Part shown: piece after piece, positions 11,701-25,362 of the stretch | How positions within the stretch are numbered: the first letter of the stretch is position 1 | How the letters are laid out: each line of letters begins with the position of its first letter | Assembly (NCBI GenBank): GCA_011037195.1 | Contig: JAAEAF010002527.1 | Location: 83,039-147,038, forward strand | Reading direction: 5' to 3' | Source: Triatoma infestans | Taxonomy: Eukaryota; Arthropoda; Insecta; Hemiptera; Reduviidae | Length of the DNA stretch: 64,000 nucleotides | The notes under the pieces: generated by a model | The model's input: only the letters and a program-made list of their open reading frames with translations | Told to the model about the DNA's origin: nothing | Databases searched by the model: none | Program-made: the position numbers and the translations under genes

Positions 11701-14700
11701 CTTTTAGGGGGGCATACCCAAAAAGTATTTATTCAGATTTGTTATTGGTGTTTTTAATTTGAAGTATTATATAAAGTAGAATTTTAAAATAAAACATACG
11801 ATGAATGGATTAACATTATTGTTACCTAATTTTGATGATGAAACAAACATACAATAAATATTTAATGCTAGTACGATATATGGTAATATATACTTAATAT
11901 GGTATTATTTGTAATTCCTGAAAAAAAATGATAGAGAGCCCCTGTTCGTTCACTGATTGATTTTTAATAAATTTAAATGGTTAGATCGCTAACAATTTTT
12001 TTTAAGCGCGGTATATATTACTAATGAATTTCCATTTTATATGAAAAAATAAATTAAGTAATATAAAAAATTAAGTAATATAAACATCACGTGTAAATTG
12101 TTGAATGTGAACGTAATTCTGCAGGTGAACAATTACTGAGATATTTTAAGTTTTCCTTTCCTAATTTAATGGAAAATACATATATATATATATGTAGTTA
12201 CTTGTAGTAGTGAAGAAAGTGCACGTTATATTACTATGAAAAGTGAAAGCGCTACTTTCAAAAGATTTCTTGCTACTAAAAAGAAATCCGAATATTTAAT
12301 AAACCACTAGGATATTACGTTGTCAATAAAAATAGGAAATTTTCATTTTAACCATCTTAAAAATTACCATTTAAATCCATTACTTATTTTATAGTTATAT
12401 GTTATATTTTATTTTAATAAGAACTAGACCACAAAATCCATTCACTATTTTCCTGTTGTTGAGAGCTGAAAAAAATATGTAGGGCATTTGCCACTAGAAT
12501 GTTGGTCACTAATTACAAATACTTTCCCTTTGCTTATTAAAAAGTGAATGTAATTGTTTATAGCTTTTCCAATATGTCGGTTCAAATTTAAAACTAAACG
12601 AACAGATTCCATTAAATTTTAAAGTTCTAACTTTATTATTTACCTGTTACTTAAGACTAGGGGCTGCATCCTTTTTATCGTTCACCGAGTAAATCAATAT
12701 GTATAGATATGTTTTCATTTTTAAAGTGTTCTGAATTGTTCATGTAAAAGTATTTTGTTCTTATTAACAAGTGGTTTCCGGTCCCTGATGAAGACTATGG
12801 TCACCTGATGATTGAAAACTTGGACCAATAATAAATCTTGATTTATAAAAAATACTAATTGTTTCTTCAAATAGACTCCACCAGTACTGCATCAGACTTT
12901 ACGATCGTTATCTTCTTTACATCAAGTCAGTGTAACTATCCAATCACCACTAGGTATACTTCATTTTCTGCCAGCATGGTGCTGTTATATTCAATATAAA
13001 TTCGCTTGTTAGCCTCCCTTCTACTTCTTTTAAGTCATTTCAGCGCTGTCATTCATTTTTCCCAGAACTTAAAGATTCCTTCCTCAGGAAGGAAGTTATT
13101 TCAGCCTCAGTCTTTTGAGATTGATATCATGTAAACATATGTCTAGATTTGTCTTCTAAATGTTCGCTCAAATTATGGGTGCCTGAAACGTGGACTCTAA
13201 TTAAGAACTCCAGCTCAGCTTGTTTAAAGCTTTTAATACAAGTTAGCTATAAGCAAGTTGAATATTCTCACCTGTTTGACTTCTCGGTGCCACTCTTCCA
13301 CTATTCAACGGCGTTCAATGTATCAATGATCTCAGCATTGAAAACAGTGGTCATATCTCCTAAAGTCACAGATCTTCCTCTGTTCAGCTCCTGCTTCAAA
13401 AGTACCAATTTTCTGGAGTTATCAGAGCAGCAGCAAATAATGCCATTACTTTCTCCATTAGCCCTTATGGGTGTTGTCCCTAGTACTGCTAATATTAATC
13501 TCGTAACTACTCTGGAACCCTCACTTCTTACTCGTCTCATCCATTTTGGAGAGAAGAAATTGGTTCGCTTGCCTTGCCTTAATCACTAACCTTAGTATTA
13601 CCTCCTGAAAGGTTTTGTCAACTCCTTAGGATCTTTCTGCTTTGGAATACACATTAATAATCCACCGAAGACGCTGAATTTACGTTCCCTAATTTAGAAA
13701 ATATTCTTTAAATAATTGATGGAAAACATAATGATGCTTAGAAACATGAAAACTGGAAAAGCTAACAACGTTACTCTCACTAGGAACTCAGACCTCTTCT
13801 TTTTTGCAGGAAACTTATTAGAAAAATAGGTTGTTTGTGATAAGAATGCTTTTAAAAATTATTAGCTTTTCCAGTTTTCAAATTTCCAAACTGATAATTT
13901 TTTTTTTTAATTCAAGGCGCGTCTACATAAATTTACTATTTAGTATATTTTATAGTTAAAGTATATTTTTTGTCAAGGTATGTATGTTGCTTTGAGTTTT
14001 TGATTTTTGTTTTTATCATTTGTGCTTAGGTGTTTACTTTCAAGAGACTTCGTTAGACTGGGGAAATGGTATGTGCAACCTTACGACAGCTCTGAAAAAT
14101 TACTTGAAAAGAGGTCAGAAAAGCATAAATAACAAGATTATTAATATATTTTTTTTTATTTAGGCTTTCTAATATGTTTTTCTTTTGTCATCAGTGGGCA
14201 CCTATCTTTCTCTTTTGATTTCTTTGTTCATGGTGAAAGTACTGTATGTGCGAGTGTGGACGTAAGACAACATCCAGCCGTAAGAACTCTTCTATATTCG
14301 CATCTTCAGCAAGCACAGGCTGTCCTGCATTCTGCTCCTCCTGTCAATGGTAATGAAAACAAATAAAAAAGACCTTAGCTTTGAAGATTTGAAACAGATT
14401 ACTATTATTAACACATTTTCTTGTTAAGAACTCGACACAAAGAGAATTTAATTCGCTCAATGGAATAAAAAGAATGTAACTATTGAAGTAAAATATCAGG
14501 TGTAAGTGATTTACATTAAAAAAAAAAGTATGCGAATAGTAATGACTTTTAAATCGAAGTTCGACTTCATTATATTTTTTGAAATTTCTGAAATAAAATT
14601 TTATAAAATAAAAGGCATATAAGTCTCATTTTCAAATTAAGCTGAGAGAACTTTTGATCAGAGTCAAACTATTTTTGTAGTCATTATGTAGAAAGTAGCT

Positions 14701-17700
14701 ATTTAAATAGTATAGTAAAATTTTTCGATCGCACCAGGTAATTTGGCCTGGCGAACTTTTACTTAAAAAAAAAAAAACACCCACATGCAAAGGTAAATTT
14801 CGTAAATTATAAAAGCAAAATGTACACTACCTGCCAGTCTGGATACTATCCTCTCAAAACCAAACCACAACATATTTGGCTATTTTCAATTTTATAAATA
14901 AAAACAAAATCACACTATGAAAATAAAAAACAAATAGTATAAATAGAACAATGTCTAGTTACCATTAGCAGCAGCTGAAACGCTGATGAAAACCGCAGGT
15001 AACCTGGGCAGAGAATCTGGCTAATCTACACAGACACGAAGCCAAGGAGAAGAAGAAAAAAAAATCTTAACTCATAATGTGCAATAAAAACATATTTGTA
15101 TGAAATTAAAAAATGCTCATCTGAGAAATTAGATGCATTTCGCAATTAGATGAATTAGATGCTTCAGATGCATTTCAAGCAAAATATTCTGAAATTGCGT
15201 CATAATCATTATTAATATTATTATTGTTATTATTATTATCGCCTTGTTACAGTAATTTTGGCCCCATTTGGGCTTGCTGGTACATTGACGGGGCAAAGTT
15301 ACAAGGAGATTGATCCATACACTAAGAGGTTACTAGATGGTTGGAGACAATTCTACCCTATTGATAAAGGATGTACTGATAATTCTGATCTACCTCCTGC
15401 AGTCGAAGTTATTGTTGGTTAGTTAATTTGAACTTAACGAATTTTTACTTTTTCTTACTTTTTAAGTGAAAATATTGCTTTACTATCAGACTTTCAAAAC
15501 TAAGTTCATTTTACTTTCTTTTAGGTCCTTTCTTTAAACTAATATCTTTCAATTCCCCTTGGTAGAATATGATATTTTAATATTTTATACATATATAATA
15601 AATATGCATAATATATACATACATAATAATGTATATATATTATAGATTGGGGAAATGGTATGTGCAATACCATTGTGTAGTTATCTATGTATCTACATGA
15701 TACTGACTATATATAGTATAGCTAGGATCTTGTAGTTATTCAAAGAAAATGACGTGACTTTTACTCGCCAGAAATCCGACATGAAGGTTAAGGTTTCACT
15801 TAAAATTCGCCGACTGAATGTATCACTTAATGTTTTTCAAAGAAAATTGATTGTAGTGTTATTGTAGCGCGTTTTTATACAATATCATTCAGTTAACTTG
15901 TATTTTCCATCATGTTACAAGAAAAAAAAAACACTATATATGTAATTATTTAGAAGGCACGTTGCAAGACGCTTGCTTCACGAAGCTTGCAGGGAAGAAA
16001 AGGAGGCATTTTCTGAAGATAACTCTTGAGTGTCTTCTTTTTTCTTCTTCTTTTTTGTTTAGTAAGTCTAATACTAAGGTATTTTTCTTGTAATACAATA
16101 GCTCCTGTCGTATGTATGTAGGTATGCTATCCAGTAATAGTCCTATTGGATTCTGGTGTGAGAGAGAAAAGAGAGTAAAATATCTCAAAAAGGAAAATCC
16201 GCGGATAACTCAAAAAATTAGTGTCCCTATTCCCCGATTTACACGGAAGATCGGTACCTTCACCATGTAAATCGAAATCAAGACTTTTGTTTGGAAACCA
16301 TGTAAATGGAAAGTTCATTTATTTCAGTGTAAAGTAAAATATTAGAATACATTCATGAAATAACAAGTATACATACATATAAAGCTGTGTGTAATACTTC
16401 TTTGGAAATTTCGGATACAAAAGTCCAAAGATTTAATTTATTATATCACTATTGATTATTAATCTTTTCTTCCTGGTAGGTGTGATTTCACTTTCATCGT
16501 TCGATAATATTTGAGACAATTCTGGTTCGATGGTTGACGAATTAATGACAATTTCAAATTGGACAGACCTGGTAATGATATCCCTAATTAACAGTTTTTG
16601 GTTTTTGGTAAGATACTTTAGTCCTCCTCATACAAAGCTAAACGTTGATTAATATCACGCTAGAAGTAGGTTCAGTATTAGAGTCATTTTGTAAAAGTGA
16701 TCACCCAATTATTTCATCCCTATTCAAGTCATTCGCGGATGATTTTTTTGTGAAGGCAACTGGTTAGTCCGCATATCTTTATCAGGCTTATTGTCATGAA
16801 TGTTTGTATCAGGAACAAGTTACCTAAATCATCACTTAAAAACTATAATAGTTGTTTATCATTTTAAAAATTTCCGATTAAAAAAAAAGGACAATGAAAT
16901 ATATGCACCTTTTCTGCTGTAAAGATTACTTCTGCGCTGAGTAATATGTATGCTTTTTGCCGATATTCCATTTTTTAGGTTTAATGCCTGTGGTACCAAA
17001 CGAACGGTACCAAAAAAAAAGTTAGCTTTACCAATTGCTGACTTTGTATTTTCTAGAAATAAAGATTTGTTTTGAATTGCCCACCCAAATAAACACAGTT
17101 TTCGTCCACTTCTAGATCAACTCTATCATAAAGAAACCTAACCTTTTAGTTCTAAGCTTGACCGTAAAGAATATAACAATTTTAGATTTTTCGGTAGTCT
17201 TTTAATAAAAAATTTGAGTCGCAGTAGTTTTTAATTTTAATTTTTGGTTTAAATCAATATAAGAATTACTAAATTACCGTATCGTCTGCTTACATCCAAG
17301 TGCATACTATTTATATTATATTTGTGGTTATGGTGAAAATAAATGTCTCCCTTGTATACAGTTTATTTCAACAGAAGAGACATTACAATATTGATAGCTT
17401 TATTTTCCTCGATGTCAGCAATTAAAAAGTAAAAAAGAAAAGGGCTAAGTACTTCTTGCATAACTTCTCCAGTCATGGATTTTCAGAAGTAGAGTTTTCA
17501 TTTACAGTAATTTGAAACTATTCGGTTACTTTATTTGAAACATTTTCCTGGGAAAATTGATTTTTGGGATGTTCTAGGGAACAGTAACGTTAAGCTTCCT
17601 CTAAGTATCATTTCAGTAGAATGTATGGTTCTGTTACCTACATGATAATAATATATATTAGAAGCATTCATAGAATTAGAAATTTGGATAAATTCTGTGA

Positions 17701-19957
17701 CAGAAGTGCGTTGGGATTTGAGTTTTTTGGGGAATTTTTTTCGAAAATAACGATTTCTTTGTAAACTTAGAATGGTTAACGGCGCAAATAAAAACCTGTC
17801 AGTTTTTATTTGAAACATTTTTTCGGAAAATTTGAATTTGTGTAGTTCTGCGGAATTTGTTGCGTTAAATTTTGACTGTTATATGAGGTTGGTTCAGTGT
17901 TATTGGTGCTCTCTTCTAGACCATACTTCTTTTACCTGACTTGGGTAGGTTACTTGTTCCCCCATCAACTCTATTTTTATGTTAGGAAAAATGAGTACAA
18001 TTTAAAGTGTAAGGACAATTTCTCATTTTATATAAAATCGTTTAAAATATCGTGAGAGAAAAAAACGTATAATCGTAAGAGAAGGTCGTGTGAGAGGACC
18101 AGAGTTTTTTTTTATAGCTTTGGTAATATGAAATGTTGAATGTGAGGGAATTGTTAAACTTATCTTTTGCTAGTTCAAAGTGATACCTATAACTCCGTAG
18201 CAAGTCAATTTGTGATGGGTGTAGCTGATGTTATCATCTCTGTTTTAGTTTTCTATCTGGAATTAGAGTAGTTTTAAATTGATGAGAAAATTTGCAAGTT
18301 TAATGTCCAGGCGATATGATTTCTTAAACTGTTCCAGTGTTTGCGGCATTTTGTAATGTTTATTTCCTTGGTAGCATTGAAAGAAAATGAAAGGATAGTC
18401 TGAATTTTCGTCAAGTTGTCTGTTTAACTGCTCCATTTGTCGGTGAAATCGATGTATCCAAAATGGACTCAGAAGAGTAATGTACATTAGAAATTTGTTG
18501 TTACAATCAAGTCTTTTAGCCTTTACGTGTGTTTATGTTACTCATGTTAGGCCATTTATCCAAACGCAACCTAATTACTTGAAGCGTAAATTAAGCTAAA
18601 GGCTAAAGCATAAACTGAAGGAGTGTATAAACTGAATTTGTTCTGTGCAAGTCTGTGTTCACACTGTCTGACAAACGCATCCTGAAGATGGGCGAACGCC
18701 CGAAACCGGTCGATGACCACAAAATGAAGCAGGCTGCCACGGAAAATGTCTCTGATGCTTTCCAGCACTGCTAAACCAACCACCACAACAACTAAAGCAT
18801 AAAGACTAAAGTCTTTACATGTGTTATTCATGTTATGTACTCGTATTTGCCAAAGTGCTTTCCTAAATTCTTCAGAGAATTACTTAATACTAGTTGGTTC
18901 GTTACAGATATATCTTCGATCTTTTTCTAAGTGTAGTGCACTTTTTTGTTTTATTTTATTGAATTTTCTTTTCCATGTTAAGTTCCTGTTAAGTAGTCAG
19001 TTGCTGTTCCAATAGCAATTTGTGAATTCTTATTTCATGTGTCGTCAACACAGGATGCAATAACGATACTGGATATTCTGGTATATACTACTCTCTCTCT
19101 CTTAAGAAAGAGAGTAGTATCCCCAGCACACTCTCTTTTGTATTTAACCTCGCGGGACAGTAGATAAAGGTACGATTTTAATAGGAGGTAAGTATGGAAG
19201 TAGTTGAAGCTTGTGAAACATCTAAGAAAATACTGTTTTTGTTTGAAAACAACATTGTTTGGTTTGAAGGGCGTTTGCAATGTAATAAATGAAACCTATT
19301 TCGAGAATACCAATGACACTTAAAAATAAAAATCTGATAAAACAGTACAATGACCAATTTACTTACTCAACCTAACTTAATAACTATACTTAAATTAATT
19401 TCAGGTGGAGTCAAAATGAGATATCCATCAAGTTATGTACTAATAACTGATCTAGATGAAAGCACATCTAATCTTTTCCCAAACCACATAACTAATTCAC
19501 TTTCAACTCCAATGCCACCACTGAGAGGTTAGCTACTATTTTATAAAAAGATTTCTGATTTATTAAATGATAAATTGAATTCTTTATCTGCAATATATTT
19601 TGTTACCTATAGTTTCAGGCTTGAACCGTGGAGGATTATTAGCGGAAAGAGTATGGCAAGAGTCCTGTGTTGTGCCTGCAGTGAATAATTCCAGTAGTGC
19701 CACTGCGTCTACGATAAGCACTACAACTGCTACAACTACTGCTGCTAGCAACAGTAGTAGTAGCAATAATAACAGTAATAGTACAAACAGCAGCAACAAT
19801 AACAATAATAACAGTAACAGTAGTAACAATAACAACAATAGCAGCAATACAAATAACACTAATAATAACAATAGTAATAACAGTAATAATAATAACAACA
19901 ATGGTAATAATGCAAACAACAGTAGTAACAACAATACGAACGGATCAACACCTGCTA

Positions 19958-19988
<31 letters not shown>

Positions 19989-22900
19989 CACCGCCGCCGC
20001 GAGTAGTGGTAACAATATTACTGCTACAAATGCTAGCGGTACATCATCACCCACTAATGGAAATACAACCAATATTAATAATACTACTACTACAACGCTT
20101 GGCCAATGGAATTTTGTTGATCCTAGTCGCAAACAACTATGCTCTTGTTCATGCAAGTGAGTAAAATATATGTAATTGTTATATTCCATTTAAACAACAT
20201 AATATTTAAATGTTGTAAATGTTCAGTTTGCCTCCAAAAATTATGTTTGCAACATCTGAAACTATTTTATTCGGATCGCTTATTTATTCCTATATATATC
20301 TTGCATGATTTATGTGCGTGTGGTGTGTATGTTATCTACAACTAATTAAAAAGTGCTAATTAAAGATTGATAGATTATCGAATATAACCTTCGTTTTCAA
20401 ATTTAATTTCTTCAAGTTGTTTCAATACATATGAGTTCTAGTCACATGACTAATAAAGGTCTATTACTTCCTCTTTTGAAATTTATAAATCAGACTCTTA
20501 TTTTTTATTTATTGTTTCACTCTTCCTTTGTGCACGCTTACTGCTAAGCAGAACGTTTGAGTACTTAGTGCACATTTGAGATGGTCATCAGACTACCAAA
20601 AATACTTTACGAATTTTAAGTACATTTTGTCTTCTTAAGATAATCACAAATTAGTTCCATTGCAATAAAGCAGAAATAAAATTGGCAGAAATAAAAAGGA
20701 TATTTATATAAATATCCTTTATATATAGGATATATTATTGATTAAATTTTAGAAATATATATTCTGTTTGGTAATGATAGAAAAGCTAGCATGAGTGAGT
20801 ATTCAAGAGCCTAATTTAAAACTAAATCTTAAATATTCATTGTTGAGTCCACCATAAATTTATTTTCCTTAATTAGCATTAGAAGGGTTGAGTTATCCAG
20901 CGAACTGGAGTGTAAAGAGTGTACAAAAAATTTAAGTTTCTATGTAGATTAGAAAGCAAATATTGGTAATAAATATTTGGTTCATGTGAGAGATGGGGAA
21001 AAAAATTAATTACTAATCTTATTACTTTTTAAAAAAAATCTTGTTTTCTGTTGCTAACTTTATTTAACACTACTTCGATGTTAGTAAGGGATTGAACGAA
21101 AAATTATAAAGGGTTAGTGTTCAAATAATATTAATCAAAATTACAAGGTATTTTACTTCTTCACAGGAGCCGGAACTGTTTATTTTTGAAAATGAACCTG
21201 AGGAGAAAAAGAAATATTTTCAATATAATCTTCCCAGTTGTAGAAAATATCTCAAATTTGGATGGTTATATATTAGGGCGCAGGATTTTTTTTTAGTTAC
21301 AACATACAAAATATTATGTTCACACTTCATTCCTAAGCTCAGAAAAACATATTGAAGATTTAACTCGGTTTTATTCATATCATCAATTGTTTCTTTTAAC
21401 TTTTCATTTCTGCTACTTCCTGCTAAGGTTAGTTTTGTCTGAAATAATTCCGACATTTTGTCCATAATAATTCTGTTAACAAATCTGCTTGCTATTAAAC
21501 AAAAATTTCTTATCGCAGCAAATTCTGCGGCTCTTAAGAGAGGCCTTATTTGTCTGAGTTAAACTCATACTTGAAGTAATTAATTAAAAAGACGAGGTTG
21601 TATAAATCGAAGTAAAGACAAATGAGAGATACATATGCACACCCACATATTATTTTAATTTTGAAATTTACAGATAATTATTTATCTATTTCTTTATTTA
21701 CATTTTTGCGGAGTGCTTATTAGTATAAATTGTAGTAGTATAAAAAGTATAAAGTTTTTGAGTAGTTTAATTACATTCAAAAAATACCAATTATATCGTA
21801 TTCAGTAGTACCCATTTTTTTTTTAATTCATTTTTTAAAGCTTGTTTCACCCTTAACATTGACTGCATGAAAATATTGAATGATGATTAATGTTTCTATA
21901 TTTCTTTTCTTTCTTTTAATTATTTAGTTGTTTTTTTTTTTAAGAAAGCTTATATTGTCTTTCAAGGCATTTCATGCTTTTGTTATCCACTATCTATTGT
22001 GAATGTTTATCTCTTTCAAATTCTTAGCTTGCCCATTATTAAAGTATATCTTTATTACTTTCCGTTTTGAAAAGAGATGTTTTTTGATATTTTTCAACAT
22101 ATCATTTCTTTCGTATGAGAATAAAATTATGAAGAAAACAGTGCTTAAAATTGATGTAAAATAATGAATTATTAAGACTCTTAATTAAACTTAAAAAATC
22201 TAAACGGATCAATTCTTACAAACATAGAATATTGCAATTTCAGAAGTTAATTTATTTTTGACATTGGGAAATGGCGTTATTGTGCATATTATAAATTAGG
22301 TTTGTTTTGTTATGTCCGAAGAAAGGATATTTCTAGGAATCTATAAATTAATTAAAAATTGAATATAATGAATTTGATTAAAATATTTAAGTAAAGGATG
22401 AGATATTTAGCGAATTTATAATTAAAAAAAAAAAAATTCGCTAAGGTAAAATTCTGCAAGGGTTAGATTTAAAAAAAAAAAATTGCTAAAATTTGGAGGG
22501 AAAGTCAGTTTATCATCCTTTTTGCCATTGCTACCTCACTTGGTCTACTAGTGGTATTCACTTTTAAGAGGACATTCTCCAATGCTATCTGTTTGCACAG
22601 ACTTACGTGTCAAGAGATGTCCCTGCAAGTATCTTTAAGACTTATTTTTCTAAGAAGTAGCTTTAAGAATGTCTTCCCAGTTTTTGTGGATGTTGATGTT
22701 TGGAGAAGCCAAACCGCAACCAAACAAGCCCATCACACAAGACAGAAAACGTGCAGCGCATTAGCTCTTCTTCTTGACTAACTTATACAGGCAGTCTCCA
22801 CTATGACATTAGGTTGGAGTGCAGCTATCCTAATGGCCGCACTCTTGTTGGAGTAGTTCTGCAGTATATCACCCAAAGTTTTTTTTAGCTTCCTAGTCTG

Positions 22901-25330
22901 GGCGGGGTCTGTATAATCTCAGACACTCCCATACCAAACAAATGAGATATCTGTATAAGATATTGCCTTTGCAATAGTTTATTCCCCCTTGATTTCAGAA
23001 TCGCAGCTTTTATAATTATTGCACAGATTTTAATTTAAGGTAGGTTCTTGATCATTTTTTCGTTTTTTCTTCATTTATTAGCTTCTTTACCTAAATTGCA
23101 AGACTTCTGTTTAATGATCATAAATATTTATTAATTAAAAATTGGAAACTAGAAGTGGTCAGCTTCAGTGTTAGAAACAATTCTCATTTCAACTTCAATT
23201 CGACAACACAGTTCAAAAACAACTCTCGTTTTAACTTCAGATAACGTATATTTTGGTTTTTTGAAAATTTTCCAGAGAAATATATTCAGTTCAGTTATTT
23301 CCTTTATAATTAATATATTATTACAGACAGTTCACTAATTATGACCTACGTGTTATGAGCCTACTGCTTGCATTCTTCTTTGAGTGTCGTATCTAACGTT
23401 GGCAACCGTGATGCATAACTTTACTTTATTAGCAGCTACTCTAAATAATGATTATATCGTTGACAAGTTATACCAGATACTTATATATTATATGTTATTA
23501 TGTTATTCGTTAAGATATTCTTCTTCGTCCGGGATTTCGTTTACCTTCGATTTTTCCTCCGACTGCTATGAAAGCTTGTATTTTTTTGTATTTCGTGGCA
23601 TGTGCCAAAATATTTAAGGCTCCTTCTTTTAATTATCTCAGAATCTTTATCCAGACTTTTTAATACGTACCTCATCTTTCCAGCTTATCTTTAGCATTCT
23701 TCTATAAAACCACATTTCTAACTTTTAAATCAAGACTGTTTGCATTAGGAACATCATACAAACATTAATTCTAGATATGAAAATTTAATGCATATTGATA
23801 TGAGTTGCAATTGGGAATTGCTTTGGAATGTTGCAAAGCATTGCAGAATTGCAGCAACCAGACTAAAGCTAGAAGACTGATTTACCGAAACCAATTAATT
23901 CAGCTGAAGATGTACTTGAAATATGAAAAGCTTATACTTTTTATAAGTAATATACTTCTTCGGAAGAAATTGTGATGTAATATTATGGCTTCTCCTGCGA
24001 AGAGAACAGAAAGTTTTTACTTTAATAATTTTACGAGATAATCAAAGAAATTGATTGAACTGTTAGGGATCATTTCGTGTCCCGGAAAAAACGCGGTTCT
24101 TGAGGTTATCGTTTTTGCGATGACAAGAAGTACCTTTCGGAGAGCTTCTAATTTAAGTTAGTCGTCTAGCATTATCTCTTATAAATAAGTTAGAATTGCT
24201 ATCTTATTATTTTGATATGCTTAGAATTTTATCATAAATAATTATTCAAGGCGGTGTACGGTAACTTAGGAAATCTAATTTTTGTATTGTAGTGACACAT
24301 TGATATTACTACTGCTTATTTACTAATATTAATTAGTTTTTGATGTCATAAACTATTAGAAATTATTTAGAACATATTCATTAGGCGGAACTTCTGATTA
24401 TATCCTTATAAATATAAATAAGAGATAAATATAAATATAAATATAAATATAGAGATAAGTTTGTTCTTTTAAATTTAGTTGTTGAGGAGAAGGTAGTAAA
24501 CAGATATTAATCATATTTTTTCTCAGAACCATATATTAAGTGGGTTAATTTAATTCATTAGGATCGATAACTTGAACGGATTATTATCTTTAACAATATG
24601 AAATAATATCACAATATTTATTACTTAACAAAATTTGACAAAAAAAAAAATGCTTAATTTCAATAATTAGCACTAAAGTCCTTTGAGACTGAATTCAAAC
24701 TGAATATAATTATAATAAAATATTGCTGTTCATATATATTTATCCAGCGAAGTAAGCAACCGAGCCTAATGATTGAATATTTTGATAGCTCTGCTGTTTA
24801 AGTAAGTATTTCGCGTTCAGGTTTATGGCATTTAGTTGCAATTTATTGGTTTTATTTTTCCTTTCGGTTGGTTCATTTTTAAATAGATGGGCTGAATTCA
24901 TTGCTAGTTAGAAAACTTTATAGGAAACTAATGCCACTAAAGAATGTTATTATCTTTTGAAATATCAAAAATATTGGAGATATTTCAATGTCATACAGAG
25001 CCTTTTACAATACATTTATAAATTACATTTGGGATATCATCTGTGTAAGTTCTGGGAACATTGTGTCCGAATTAATTAATTAAAAATGGGTGAAACAGGC
25101 TTAAATATGCCTGAAAAAAACTTGTTATTGTATGAGAGAAGGTTTAGTATAATTAAAATAAATACGAGACTAGATACAAGAGAGTATGTGTACTAGGAGG
25201 AGCAAGAATCGTGTGGTTGGCGGAACGGTGGTTCCATTCCATAGGCGTTCCACCATCCAACCAAGCACATTCAAGTCCAGCCAAAGGTAAAGATAACAAC
25301 TATCAAATCTTTGCTTCCTATATTACAATG

Positions 25331-25362
<32 letters not shown>

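Larger units (their letters stand above)
11541..14029 (+). other. Med13 intron 3
   Basis: 2.5 kb. It holds a candidate Penelope-type terminal motif (12775-12860), a region of higher GC (about 12880-13640) with a 146-codon open frame that I cannot assign, and a minus-strand SINE tail fragment (about 13890-13930). Confidence 0.75.
15418..19404 (+). other. Med13 intron 6
   Basis: 4.0 kb, repeat-rich. It contains a decayed copy of the ACTTTCTCTTACT repeat family (about 17470-17900) and the best-preserved hammerhead repeat (18629-18770). A (CT)n-based hairpin (ATACTACTCTCT pairing with AGAGAGTAGTAT) lies at about 19084-19125. Confidence 0.8.

Noticed and set aside
12788..12830. Hammerhead at 12788 as a working ribozyme
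   Set aside because: CTGATGA and GAAA are present and the outer bases pair, but no stem II fits between the first CTGATGA and GAAA without a large unpaired insert.
13149..13589. 146-codon plus-strand frame and its minus-strand partner in intron 3
   Set aside because: No domain recognised on either strand and no splice logic joins it to Med13. The higher GC suggests transposon debris, but I could not name a family.
19584..20189. 201-codon minus-strand frame rich in leucine and valine
   Set aside because: Exact antisense of the Ser/Asn-rich Med13 exon 8; the amino-acid make-up follows from the codon mix.
22500..22970. Higher-GC stretch with a 76-codon frame in intron 8
   Set aside because: Neither strand gives a recognisable protein; possibly eroded transposon sequence. 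Phase continuity between exons 8 and 9 leaves no need for an exon.
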